Shown piece by piece: positions 1 to 6,920 of a stretch of DNA of 9,703 nucleotides; the stretch's first letter is position 1, and the number at the start of each line of letters is the position of its first letter. The notes beneath the pieces were generated by a model. It was not told the origin of the DNA and did not search any database. It saw only the letters and a program-made list of their open reading frames with translations. The stretch is from Desulfobacteraceae bacterium (lineage in GTDB: Bacteria; Desulfobacterota; Desulfobacteria; Desulfobacterales; BuS5): the NCBI GenBank assembly GCA_030642865.1, contig DAOWMW010000031.1:1-9703 (forward strand), read 5' to 3'. Position numbers and translations under genes: made by a program.

Positions 1-1110
1 CCGGAAGTACGGGACAAGACCCTTGGTGGAAGCACCCTGGATCTTGATTTGATGATTAAGTGGCATAAAACTCTTTATGAAAAAGGCTGGGTTGCTCCAC
101 ATCTTCCCAAAGAACTGGGGGGGGCAGGTTTCAGCCAGGTGGAACAGTTTATATTTAACTATGAATATGGTTTATCAGGGGCCCCCAGGCTTAAAACAGC
201 CATTGTATCCCTTGGGATGCTGGCTCCGCTGCTCCTCCAGTTCGGGACAAAGGACCAGCAGGAAAAACTCATCCCGGATATGATATCAGGGGAGGCTATC
301 TGGTGTCAGGGTTTTTCTGAGCCTGATGCTGGTTCCGACCTTGCAAGTTTAAGTGCAGAGGCTGTTCGTAAAGGGGATTATTTTATTGTTAATGGTCAAA
401 AAACCTGGACCAGTATGGCAGATCATGCAGATTGGATGTTCATGCTTGTGCGGACTGATCCCAATGTTAAAAAACATGCCGGTATAACTTTTTTACTGGT
501 TGACCTTAAAACTTCGGGTATTACCATCCGGCCAATTGAGGAATTAATAGATCATAAGGCATTTTCAGAAGTTTTTTTTGATGATGTCAAAGTTCCCGTG
601 GAAAATGTGGTTGGTGAGATTAACGACGGGTGGAGAGTGGCAGGTGCATTGCTTGAGCATGAAAGGCTTAATGCGTTTCCTGTGGGTGATCTGCTTTATG
701 CCGTTGAAACAATAAAAAATAATGCCGGAAATGCTTTTGCTGATGGAGAGCCCCTTATAAAAGATAAGGCTTTTCAGCAAAAACTGGCAGAGATCGAGAT
801 TGACTGCAAATCATTTTTTTATACTTTTCTGCGCATGCTCTCCAAACTTAAAACCGGCTCACAGCCCGGGCCTGAAGCTTCATTGCTGAAAGTCTACGGA
901 GCTGAGCTTTATCAGCGTGTTATGGATTTGAATATTCAAGTCATGGGACCCTATGCGCAGTCCTGGTACAATCTCGACGAACTTGGAAATTCTGTTCATG
1001 AGGCATCAAAGGGCTGGATAAATAGCAGAAGCCTTACTATATGGGGAGGTTCTTCTGAAATACAGCGGACAATAATTGCAAATAGAATATTGCGTTTGCC
1101 CAGAAAATAA
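1..1110 (+). CDS. Acyl-CoA dehydrogenase, PimC/FadE type, 5' end outside window
   Basis: FAD-dependent enzyme that would introduce an alpha,beta double bond into an acyl-CoA, passing electrons to ETF. The frame is open from base 1, and the residues before the first in-frame ATG (52) still fit the family N-terminus, so the true start lies upstream; about 25-35 residues are probably missing from a usual ~395-400. Numbering from codon 1, the flavin-contact stretch GFSEPDAGSD lies at about 104-113, NGQKTWTS follows, and the C-terminus has WGGSSEIQ. The catalytic glutamate of medium-chain enzymes (second residue of YEGT) is Gly here. A Glu in the motif EHER (codon 661-663, residue 221) matches the alternative base position used by isovaleryl-CoA and PimC/FadE-like dehydrogenases. 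This type often handles long, branched, alicyclic or dicarboxylic acyl groups. A 172-bp gap with possible regulatory sites separates it from the next gene. The family is certain; the substrate is unknown. Confidence 0.93.
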   Translation, partial: PEVRDKTLGGSTLDLDLMIKWHKTLYEKGWVAPHLPKELGGAGFSQVEQFIFNYEYGLSGAPRLKTAIVSLGMLAPLLLQFGTKDQQEKLIPDMISGEAIWCQGFSEPDAGSDLASLSAEAVRKGDYFIVNGQKTWTSMADHADWMFMLVRTDPNVKKHAGITFLLVDLKTSGITIRPIEELIDHKAFSEVFFDDVKVPVENVVGEINDGWRVAGALLEHERLNAFPVGDLLYAVETIKNNAGNAFADGEPLIKDKAFQQKLAEIEIDCKSFFYTFLRMLSKLKTGSQPGPEASLLKVYGAELYQRVMDLNIQVMGPYAQSWYNLDELGNSVHEASKGWINSRSLTIWGGSSEIQRTIIANRILRLPRK

Positions 1111-1112
1111 AG

Positions 1113-1134
1113 CTGAAAATCCATGGGTTTTCAG
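1113..1134 (+). terminator. Hairpin just after the first acyl-CoA dehydrogenase
   Basis: CTGAAAATCC and GGGTTTTCAG face each other two bases after the stop codon, pairing at 10 positions with one G-T wobble. The tight centre means the real loop would open to about 6 bases. No clear T-run follows, so this is a weak intrinsic terminator at best, or an mRNA 3'-end stabiliser. Confidence 0.3.
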
Positions 1135-1164
1135 ACAATTAATTTCCCAGGCAAAAAAGAGGAA

Positions 1165-1184
1165 GGTGTATTGTATAATACTCC
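1165..1184. promoter_or_regulatory. Candidate operator palindrome overlapping a -10-like TATAAT
   Basis: GGTGTATTGTATAATACTCC is a 20-bp inverted repeat with 16 of 20 positions symmetrical. It contains a perfect TATAAT (1174-1179). The length and shape fit a TetR-family half-site pair, and it lies about 100 bp before the start of the BadH-like gene, so repressor binding would cover the -10 element. No good -35 box is seen 16-18 bp upstream, so the promoter itself is uncertain. A TetR-family gene sits at 9044-9649, but no second copy of this palindrome was found near it. Confidence 0.35.
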
Positions 1185-1282
1185 AACGACCGATAACCTG
1201 GTGAAATTATTTGTATGAATATCTGTATATATAGTGGTGAATTTACTCTAAATAATAATTGAAAAGATTACAGGAGGAAAAT

Positions 1283-2074
1283 ATGGATCTGAATTTAGAA
1301 GGAAAAACAGTTGTTGTCACAGGTGGTGGTTCTAATATTGGACGCGCAATTTGCCATGATTTCGCCAAAGAAAATGTTAAACTTGCAATTGCAGAGCTTG
1401 ATGAAGCACAGGGACAAAAAGTAGCAGAGCAGGCCAAAGCCCTGGGTTGTGAGGTTATGTTTGTAAAAACCGATATTACAAAAAATGATCAGGTCGAAGC
1501 AATGATCAAGGCTGTTAATGATAAATTTGGTACTGTTGATGTTCTTGTTAATAATGTTGGGTGGAATATTGACGATCTTTTCATGAATGAGACCAGGGAA
1601 AAATGGGAAAAAATTATAGCCATTAATTTCTGGGGAATGCTCAATTGCACAAGAGCGGTTATGGATCAGATGATTGCCGCAAAAAAAGGTGTTGTTGTTA
1701 ACATCGGTTCCGACGCTGGCAGAATGGGTGAATTCAGAGAAGTTGTATATTCAGGATGCAAGGGCGGAGTTATCGGATTTACCAAGGCTCTGGCCAGGGA
1801 AGTGGGAAAAAATGGAATACGTTTGAATGTGGTTTGTCCTGGATTGACCATTCCTGAATCTGGTGATGATATTGGGGATAAGAGCCTCTGGGCTGGAGAT
1901 ATGTTGAAAATTTTTACTCCTGAGGCCCAGGCAAAAGCTGCTAAAGGATATCCTCTTCGCAAGATAGGAAAGCCGGGTGAAGTCTCCAAGGCTGTTATTT
2001 TTATGGCATCTGATTGCGCAAGCCATATCACCGGTCAGACATTAAGTGTAAGTGGTGGATATACAATGATATAG
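1283..2074 (+). CDS. Short-chain dehydrogenase/reductase, BadH-like
   Basis: NAD(P)-dependent oxidoreductase of 263 residues, probably oxidising a beta-hydroxyacyl-CoA to the ketone. The start is the ATG at 1283, with AGGAGG at 1272-1277 five bases upstream; a TTG at 1259 in the same frame lacks such a site. Nucleotide-binding motif TGGGSNIG at 13-20 (Asn replaces the usual second Gly), Glu39 at the end of beta-strand 2 favouring NAD, NNVG at 90-93, and catalytic Asn115, Ser143, Tyr156 and Lys160 (YxxxK). NVGWNI, SDAGR and VYSGCKGG recall 2-hydroxycyclohexanecarboxyl-CoA dehydrogenase (BadH) of anaerobic alicyclic-acid breakdown and related enzymes of the benzylsuccinate pathway. It lies 116 bp before a crotonase gene, the order expected for successive beta-oxidation steps. 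The family is certain; the exact substrate is inferred only as a beta-hydroxyacyl-CoA, perhaps cyclic or aromatic. Confidence 0.9.
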   Translation: MDLNLEGKTVVVTGGGSNIGRAICHDFAKENVKLAIAELDEAQGQKVAEQAKALGCEVMFVKTDITKNDQVEAMIKAVNDKFGTVDVLVNNVGWNIDDLFMNETREKWEKIIAINFWGMLNCTRAVMDQMIAAKKGVVVNIGSDAGRMGEFREVVYSGCKGGVIGFTKALAREVGKNGIRLNVVCPGLTIPESGDDIGDKSLWAGDMLKIFTPEAQAKAAKGYPLRKIGKPGEVSKAVIFMASDCASHITGQTLSVSGGYTMI

Positions 2075-2081
2075 TTTTTTT

Positions 2082-2160
2082 GGGGTTATAATTATTCTTA
2101 TGGTGTCCGGACGAAAATTATATTTTTTCCTTCGGGCACTAATAATTTTCATTACACCCC
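2082..2160. other. 79-bp imperfect palindrome between dehydrogenase and crotonase genes
   Basis: The core pairs GTGTCCGGACGAAAA (2103-2117) with TTTTCCTTCGGGCAC (2125-2139): 15 positions with one mismatch and two G-T wobbles around a 7-base loop. GGGGT at 2082-2086 and ACCCC at 2156-2160 extend the symmetry outwards through AT-rich, partly paired arms. It fills most of the 116-bp gap and ends about 30 bp before the crotonase start. It could be a transcript-processing or partial-termination hairpin, or a small palindromic repeat; no second copy was seen in the window. Confidence 0.5.
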
Positions 2161-2190
2161 TATCCAAAATATATTTAGAGAGGATCGACT

Positions 2191-2991
2191 ATGGCAGATA
2201 AAAAATACAGTACCATTCTGCTGGAAAAAGATAAAAATGTGGCCACAATCATCCTTAACAGGCCAAAAAAGTTTAATGCTATTTCTCCTGACTTGATAAT
2301 AGATATGCTCGATATTCTTCAGGTGATTGAGGATGATCATGACATCAGGGCTGTCTTGATAACCGGCGCAGGAAAGGCATTTTGTGCAGGTGGAGATATC
2401 CAGGAAGATCTGGTTCCTGTCTCTAAAATGAATCCCGCACAGTGGAGAGAGTATATAAAGCCCTTTGCCAATATGGTGAGAAAGCTTCATGCTCTGCCCA
2501 AGCCGGTGATAGCAGGGATCAATGGGGTTACTGTTGGAGGGGGCTGCGATATAGCCATGTCATGCGATATTCGTATATCATCATCTGCTGCCAAATTCGG
2601 ATATGGTTATATAAAAATGGGTATATTATCTGATATGGGGGGGCATTATCTCCTCCCCAGGCTTGCAGGTTCCGGAGCTGCAAAACTTTTTGCTTTTACC
2701 GGAGATATTATTGATGCTGACGAAGCTTTTAGAATCGGCCTTGTGGACAGGCTGGTTCCCGAAGATGATTTTAAGCAGGAAACCGATGCACTGGTACAAA
2801 AAATAGCAAATGGGCCAACTTCTGCAATTATATTGATTAAAGAGGCCATGCGCAGATCAGGGGAAATGGATCTTGACGCATCCTTAGATTATGCAGCAAA
2901 CTTGCAAAGTGCTTTGCTAGACAGCAAAGATTTTGTTGAGGGTTATACTGCGTTTTTAGAAAAAAGAAAGCCGGTTTTTACTGGCAAATAG
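2191..2991 (+). CDS. Enoyl-CoA hydratase/isomerase family protein with altered catalytic positions
   Basis: Crotonase-fold protein of 266 residues, normal for the family, acting on a CoA thioester. A GAGAGGA ribosome site ends six bases before the ATG. The oxyanion-hole segments are present: FCAGGDI at about 64-70 and NGVTVGGGCDIAMSCD at about 111-126. The two glutamates of classical hydratases (rat Glu144 and Glu164) are Asp120 and Tyr140, still 20 residues apart. Asp148 in the segment ILSDMGGHYLLPRL matches the acidic position used by PaaG-like isomerases and some hydrolases. Ordinary water addition by the two-glutamate mechanism is therefore unlikely; isomerisation, ring hydrolysis (BadI/MenB-like chemistry) or hydration of an unusual enoyl-CoA fit better. 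The gene is 27 bp before the GCDH-like dehydrogenase, with which it is probably co-transcribed. The fold is certain; the reaction is open. Confidence 0.9.
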   Translation: MADKKYSTILLEKDKNVATIILNRPKKFNAISPDLIIDMLDILQVIEDDHDIRAVLITGAGKAFCAGGDIQEDLVPVSKMNPAQWREYIKPFANMVRKLHALPKPVIAGINGVTVGGGCDIAMSCDIRISSSAAKFGYGYIKMGILSDMGGHYLLPRLAGSGAAKLFAFTGDIIDADEAFRIGLVDRLVPEDDFKQETDALVQKIANGPTSAIILIKEAMRRSGEMDLDASLDYAANLQSALLDSKDFVEGYTAFLEKRKPVFTGK

Positions 2992-3018
2992 TGCCCGAGG
3001 GAAAATCAGGAGGAGTAT

Positions 3019-4182
3019 ATGGATTTCAGTTTGTCCAAAGAACACCAGATGTTAAGAAAGGCTGTGCGTGAATTTGCCGAAAAAAAAATAGCCCCCTATG
3101 CAGGGGAGTGGGATCAAAAGGATTATTTACCCCATAAAGAAGTATTAAAGCCCATGGGTAAACTTGGTTTCTTTGGCGCTGTGGTGCCGGAACAATACGG
3201 CGGAGAAGATATGGGATGGCTTGCAATGGCCATAATTACAGAAGAGATTGCACGTACATCCGGTTCTCTCAGGGTTCAGATTAATATGCAGGGAATCGGG
3301 ACATCACATGTTATATGCAAGCATGGTACAGAGGAACAAAAAAATAAATATGTGCCCAAACTTGTTTCTGCAGAATATCTTGGAGGCTTTGCCATCACCG
3401 AACCCAACGCGGGCTCGGATATTATGGCCATAGAGACTGTGGCAAAGGACTGTGGAGATCACTGGCTGCTAAATGGTGTCAAATCATGGATATCAAATGC
3501 AGCAGATGCTGATGTTCTGGTCTGTTATGCTTTTACAGATAAGTCAAAAAAAGGGAAGGGCCTTTCAGCTTTTCTTATTGAACCCAAAAATTTTAATGGA
3601 ATTACCTCTTCTCCCCTTAAAAAAATGGGTATCCATTCATCACCGACTGCGGAACTTTTTTTAGATAATGTAAAGGTGCCAAAAGAAAACATCATAGGAA
3701 AGCCAGGGGATGGTGCAAAGATTGTTTTTGGGTCTTTAAATCAGACACGGTTATCTGCAGCAGCAGGGGGTGTGGGTGTTTCCCAGGCCTGCCTCGATAT
3801 AGCTGTAAAATATTGTAACGAAAGAAAACAGTTTGGCCAGGAAATTGGAAAATTTCAGATGAATCAGGACATGATAGCTCAGATGTCCGCCGAAGTTGAA
3901 GCTGCCAGGCTCCTTGTATATAAAGCTGCAATTCAAAAGGACCAGGGAAATTTGAGCAACGGTTTTGAAGTTGCCCAGGCAAAATATTTTGCAGGGGAGA
4001 CCGCTTCAAAATGTGCAAATTTCGGCATGAGAATTATGGGGGCCTATGGATATTCTGTGGAATATCCCATGGAACGTTTTTATCGTGATGTTCCAAGTTA
4101 TTACATTGTTGAAGGTTCTGCCAGTATCTGCAAGCAGATCATTGCAATGGATGTTTTGGGTTATAGAAAGGCCAGCCGATAG
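3019..4182 (+). CDS. Acyl-CoA dehydrogenase, glutaryl-CoA dehydrogenase-like
   Basis: FAD enzyme of 387 residues, full length, starting at an ATG preceded by AGGAGGAG (3008-3015). The flavin/substrate stretch FAITEPNAGSD is at 124-134, WISN follows at 157-160, and the catalytic base is Glu365 in YYIVEGSA. From memory it closely resembles the non-decarboxylating glutaryl-CoA dehydrogenase of Desulfococcus: the segments SLRVQINM, FGSLNQTRLSAAAGGVG and the C-terminal RFYRD...YYIVEGSA are shared. Arg85 in LRVQ appears to match the arginine that binds the free carboxylate of glutaryl-CoA, so a substrate with a distal carboxyl group is plausible. Benzylsuccinyl-CoA dehydrogenase (BbsG) is related and is an alternative reading. 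The neighbours (crotonases, mutase, BadH-like enzyme) argue for a dedicated pathway rather than simple glutarate use. The gene is followed by a 259-bp gap. Confidence 0.92.
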   Translation: MDFSLSKEHQMLRKAVREFAEKKIAPYAGEWDQKDYLPHKEVLKPMGKLGFFGAVVPEQYGGEDMGWLAMAIITEEIARTSGSLRVQINMQGIGTSHVICKHGTEEQKNKYVPKLVSAEYLGGFAITEPNAGSDIMAIETVAKDCGDHWLLNGVKSWISNAADADVLVCYAFTDKSKKGKGLSAFLIEPKNFNGITSSPLKKMGIHSSPTAELFLDNVKVPKENIIGKPGDGAKIVFGSLNQTRLSAAAGGVGVSQACLDIAVKYCNERKQFGQEIGKFQMNQDMIAQMSAEVEAARLLVYKAAIQKDQGNLSNGFEVAQAKYFAGETASKCANFGMRIMGAYGYSVEYPMERFYRDVPSYYIVEGSASICKQIIAMDVLGYRKASR

Positions 4183-4232
4183 TTAATGTCTGTTCAGAAA
4201 TGGCCTGTTAGTCCAGTATAGACGTTATGCTT

Positions 4233-4279
4233 AAAAAATAATCCTTGAAATGTTTAATCTATTTCTCCGGTTATTTTTT
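4233..4279. other. AT-rich inverted repeat after the GCDH-like gene
   Basis: AAAAAATAA (4233-4241) and TTATTTTTT (4271-4279) are perfect 9-bp inverted arms around a 29-base centre, about 50 bp after the stop codon, with a T-run on the distal side. A stem made only of A-T pairs is weak, so termination here is possible but doubtful. Confidence 0.2.
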
Positions 4280-4348
4280 TCGCATACCCTGTGAAATAAC
4301 TTCCCCATTTATATGTTTTTAACTTAGCTCTGGGTAGACCTGAAATTA

Positions 4349-4375
4349 AATCATACCTGAATCATACCTTATAAT
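4349..4375 (+). promoter_or_regulatory. Tandem 11-bp direct repeats abutting a TATAAT box
   Basis: AATCATACCTG (4349-4359) and AATCATACCTT (4360-4370) are head-to-tail copies differing only in the last base, one helical turn apart. They run directly into TATAAT at 4370-4375, about 66 bp before the second crotonase gene. The expected -35 position falls inside the repeats and does not resemble TTGACA, a layout typical of an activator-dependent promoter. It may drive the crotonase-mutase unit separately from the genes upstream. No regulator can be matched to it from sequence. Confidence 0.35.
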
Positions 4376-4441
4376 AGATTCTCATGATCAATGAAAAAGC
4401 CTGAGGGTGTAAATCTGTAATTCTATATGTGGAGAATTAAT

Positions 4442-5200
4442 ATGGAAAAAGTATTATTAGAAAAAAAAGATGGGATCGGGATTATTACTTTAAATGAACC
4501 TGAAAAAATGAACGGTCTTAGTGAAGAACTGGTTGGAGATCTTTTAGCTAATGTTGATGCTGTTGAAAAAGATGATACTCTGAGAATAATGATCATTACC
4601 GGTCAGGGAAAAATTTTCAGTGCTGGTGGAGATATAAGTATTTTTAACAGGGGGCTCGCCGGGGGCTACAAATATCTTGATTTTGTATTAAATGCTTTTG
4701 CAAAGCTGGAAAAGACCAGGAAGCCTGTTATTGCAGCTGTAAACGGCTATGCCCTGGGGGGTGGTACGGAGCTTACCCTTGCTTCTGATATTGTTATTGC
4801 ATCTGAAAAGGCAGTTTTCGGGCTTCCCGAAGTTGGAATAGGTATTATGCCTGGTTATGCTGTAATCAGACTCCACGAAATAGTTGGACGAACCAGGGCA
4901 AAAGAGCTTATAATGAGTGGCAGGCAGTTTGATGTAAAAGAGGCTGAAAAAATTGGTATTGTTAATCAAATCGTCCCGAATGATCAACTCATGGATGAAG
5001 CCGAGAAAAAGGCCAGGCTTTTGATGGAAAAAGCCCCTCTTTCTTTAATGCTTGCAAAAAATATAATAAACAGGGCCATAGGGGGGGAGGATATAACAGC
5101 TTCCGTACATGCGACTTCAATGTTTTTTGGGACAGATGACATAAAGGAAGGGCAGGCCTCTTTTTTTGAAAAAAGAAAACCAGATTTTAAAGGAAAGTAG
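4442..5200 (+). CDS. Enoyl-CoA hydratase with both canonical catalytic glutamates
   Basis: Crotonase-family hydratase of 252 residues that would add water to a 2-enoyl-CoA. I start it at the ATG at 4442, which has GGAG at 4431-4434 seven bases upstream. The in-frame ATG at 4427 would place that ribosome site inside the gene and add only five atypical residues. The oxyanion-hole segment FSAGGDI is at about 59-65. GGGTEL supplies Glu110 and FGLPEVGIG supplies Glu130, 20 residues apart like rat Glu144/Glu164, so this copy, unlike the crotonase at 2191-2991, should be an ordinary hydratase. Its stop is followed after two bases by the mutase start, so the two genes are almost certainly translated from one mRNA. 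The substrate is unknown, but tight linkage suggests it acts directly before or after the mutase step. Confidence 0.93.
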   Translation: MEKVLLEKKDGIGIITLNEPEKMNGLSEELVGDLLANVDAVEKDDTLRIMIITGQGKIFSAGGDISIFNRGLAGGYKYLDFVLNAFAKLEKTRKPVIAAVNGYALGGGTELTLASDIVIASEKAVFGLPEVGIGIMPGYAVIRLHEIVGRTRAKELIMSGRQFDVKEAEKIGIVNQIVPNDQLMDEAEKKARLLMEKAPLSLMLAKNIINRAIGGEDITASVHATSMFFGTDDIKEGQASFFEKRKPDFKGK

Positions 5201-5202
5201 TG

Positions 5203-6876
5203 ATGGAGCTTATGAGGAAAAAGGATGTTGCCGAACCAGGGTACAGAGAAAAAGTCAGGAGAACAAAATCCTGGTCAGCCATCGATTTAAAAGAAGCATA
5301 TTTTCCTGGGGATGCTGATGACGACTATAAAAAAAATATTGGCGATCCCGGGCAATACCCTTTTACCCGGGGTATTTATCCCAATATGTATCGAGGTAAA
5401 TTGTGGACACGGCGTCAGCCATGGGGTTTTGGAACACCTGAGGATACAAACAAACAGATGAAATATTTGATTTCCCATGGTAATACTGGTCTTATGGTCT
5501 TTCGGGATCAGCCAACCATGCATGGACTCGATTCTGATCATCCCCTTGCCCGGGGAGAAGTGGGCGTCAGTGGTGTTCCCCTTGTATCGATTGATGATAT
5601 GGAAGATCTCTTCGACGATATTCCTTTGGACGAAATAAGCTCAACGCTCCTTTGCGCATCTGTTGTAAGTCCTGTAATTTTAGCTCAGTATATTGCTGTT
5701 GCCAAAAAAAGAGGGATCAGCATGTCAAAACTGCGGGGGACAATCAGTAATGATCCCATCATGAGCCATGTCTGTTATTCGGATGTTGCAAATCCCCCCA
5801 GGCTGGGTGTAAAAATATGGGGCGATCTTGTGGAATATTGCGGTGATAATATGCCTTTGTGGCATGCTGCCTATGTCTCATCCTGTTATAATATGAGGGA
5901 TTATGGCCTTGATGCCCCCGAGGAAGTGGCCTTTGGTCTTAAAATAGCTGCCACATTCATAGATGGATGCTTAAAAAGAGGGATGGATATCGATAATGTT
6001 GCCAGGAGAATGTCTTTTTACTGTGCAGCGGGAATCGATATTTTTGAAGAAGTGGCTAAATACAGGGCCATGCGCAGAATGTGGGCAAAAATGTTAAAAG
6101 AGAAATATGGGGCAAAGGATAAAGGTTCACTCCAATTTAAATTTGCGGTTCAATGTGCAGGTCATTCCCTTATTCCCCAACAGCCGTTGAATAATATTGC
6201 CAGGACATCCTTTGAGACCCTTGCCGCGGTTCTGGGGGGGGCGCAGTCAATTTTCACAACAACATTTGTGGAACCTGTCTGCCTCCCCACAAAAGATGCC
6301 CAGAGGACTTCTTTGGCAATTCAGGGTATTGTTGCCCATGAAACAGGAGCAGCAGCAGTAGCTGATCCCCTGGGGGGATCATACTATGTTGAGCAGCTTA
6401 CAAACGTCATGGAGGAAAAAGCCACCGAAATCATGGAACAGATCGATAAATTAGGCGGGTTTGTTGATGCTTTAGAGAGTGGATGGGTTCAAAAAGTGAT
6501 AGATGAAGGGAATCAGCGCTATCAAAAGGAGATCGAAAATGGTGACCGGTTGATAGTGGGATTAAATTACATGTCTATTCCCCCGGAGGAAGATACTGTT
6601 CTTCCTGGAGGCGTACTTGAAATTCCTCCAGGGACTGAGGAGCGCCAAATAGAAAGGGTTAAAAAACTAAAGGCAACCAGAAACATCGATCTTGTAAAGG
6701 ATTCTTTAAAAGAGCTCACCCAGGGCGTTGCCAGGGGCGAGAATGAAAATCTTCTGCCTTATATAATAAAGGCTGTTGAATCAAAAAGTACAGTGGAAGA
6801 AATTATGGGTACCATGAGAACCACCCTGGGTATGTCATGGGATCCATGGGGCTGCAGGAATTCCCCCTTTCTCTAA
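5203..6876 (+). CDS. B12-dependent acyl-CoA mutase, large (catalytic) subunit, divergent active site
   Basis: Large subunit of a methylmalonyl-CoA-mutase-family radical enzyme of 557 residues, matching the two-subunit isobutyryl- and 2-hydroxyisobutyryl-CoA mutases (~560) and lacking the fused B12 domain. The start is the ATG at 5203 with AGGA at 5191-5194; a GTG at 5200 overlapping the preceding stop is possible. Family landmarks: YPFTRGIYPNMY at about 52-63, GLDSDHP (108-114), the barrel segment RMSFYCAAGIDIFEEVAKYRAMRRMWAK, and DPLGGSYYVE. By eye against methylmalonyl-CoA mutase, Tyr89 is Pro73, Gln197 is Ser182, Arg207 is Tyr192 and His244 is Asn230 (with one residue inserted nearby). The 2-hydroxyisobutyryl-CoA mutase Asp117 position is Phe100. 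Loss of Arg207 argues against a methylmalonyl-type carboxylate substrate; loss of His244 is more surprising, as it is kept in the classes I know. It belongs with the small subunit at 6921-7316. Family confidence is high; the reaction is unknown. Confidence 0.92.
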   Translation: MELMRKKDVAEPGYREKVRRTKSWSAIDLKEAYFPGDADDDYKKNIGDPGQYPFTRGIYPNMYRGKLWTRRQPWGFGTPEDTNKQMKYLISHGNTGLMVFRDQPTMHGLDSDHPLARGEVGVSGVPLVSIDDMEDLFDDIPLDEISSTLLCASVVSPVILAQYIAVAKKRGISMSKLRGTISNDPIMSHVCYSDVANPPRLGVKIWGDLVEYCGDNMPLWHAAYVSSCYNMRDYGLDAPEEVAFGLKIAATFIDGCLKRGMDIDNVARRMSFYCAAGIDIFEEVAKYRAMRRMWAKMLKEKYGAKDKGSLQFKFAVQCAGHSLIPQQPLNNIARTSFETLAAVLGGAQSIFTTTFVEPVCLPTKDAQRTSLAIQGIVAHETGAAAVADPLGGSYYVEQLTNVMEEKATEIMEQIDKLGGFVDALESGWVQKVIDEGNQRYQKEIENGDRLIVGLNYMSIPPEEDTVLPGGVLEIPPGTEERQIERVKKLKATRNIDLVKDSLKELTQGVARGENENLLPYIIKAVESKSTVEEIMGTMRTTLGMSWDPWGCRNSPFL

Positions 6877-6920
6877 TCTTGAGGTCTAAATACCTTTGCG
6901 AGGTGCCAGGAGATTTTTAA

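Noticed and set aside
1666..2031. Minus-strand open frames over the dehydrogenase gene, and similar ones elsewhere
   Set aside because: They lie fully antisense to well-supported family genes, lack ribosome sites and have no recognisable protein features.
2082..2160. Same repeat family as 8651-8799
   Set aside because: Arm sequences do not match; only the general palindromic character is shared.
4427..4441. Upstream ATG at 4427 as start of the second crotonase
   Set aside because: The GGAG at 4431-4434 is placed correctly for the ATG at 4442, and the five extra residues are not family-like.
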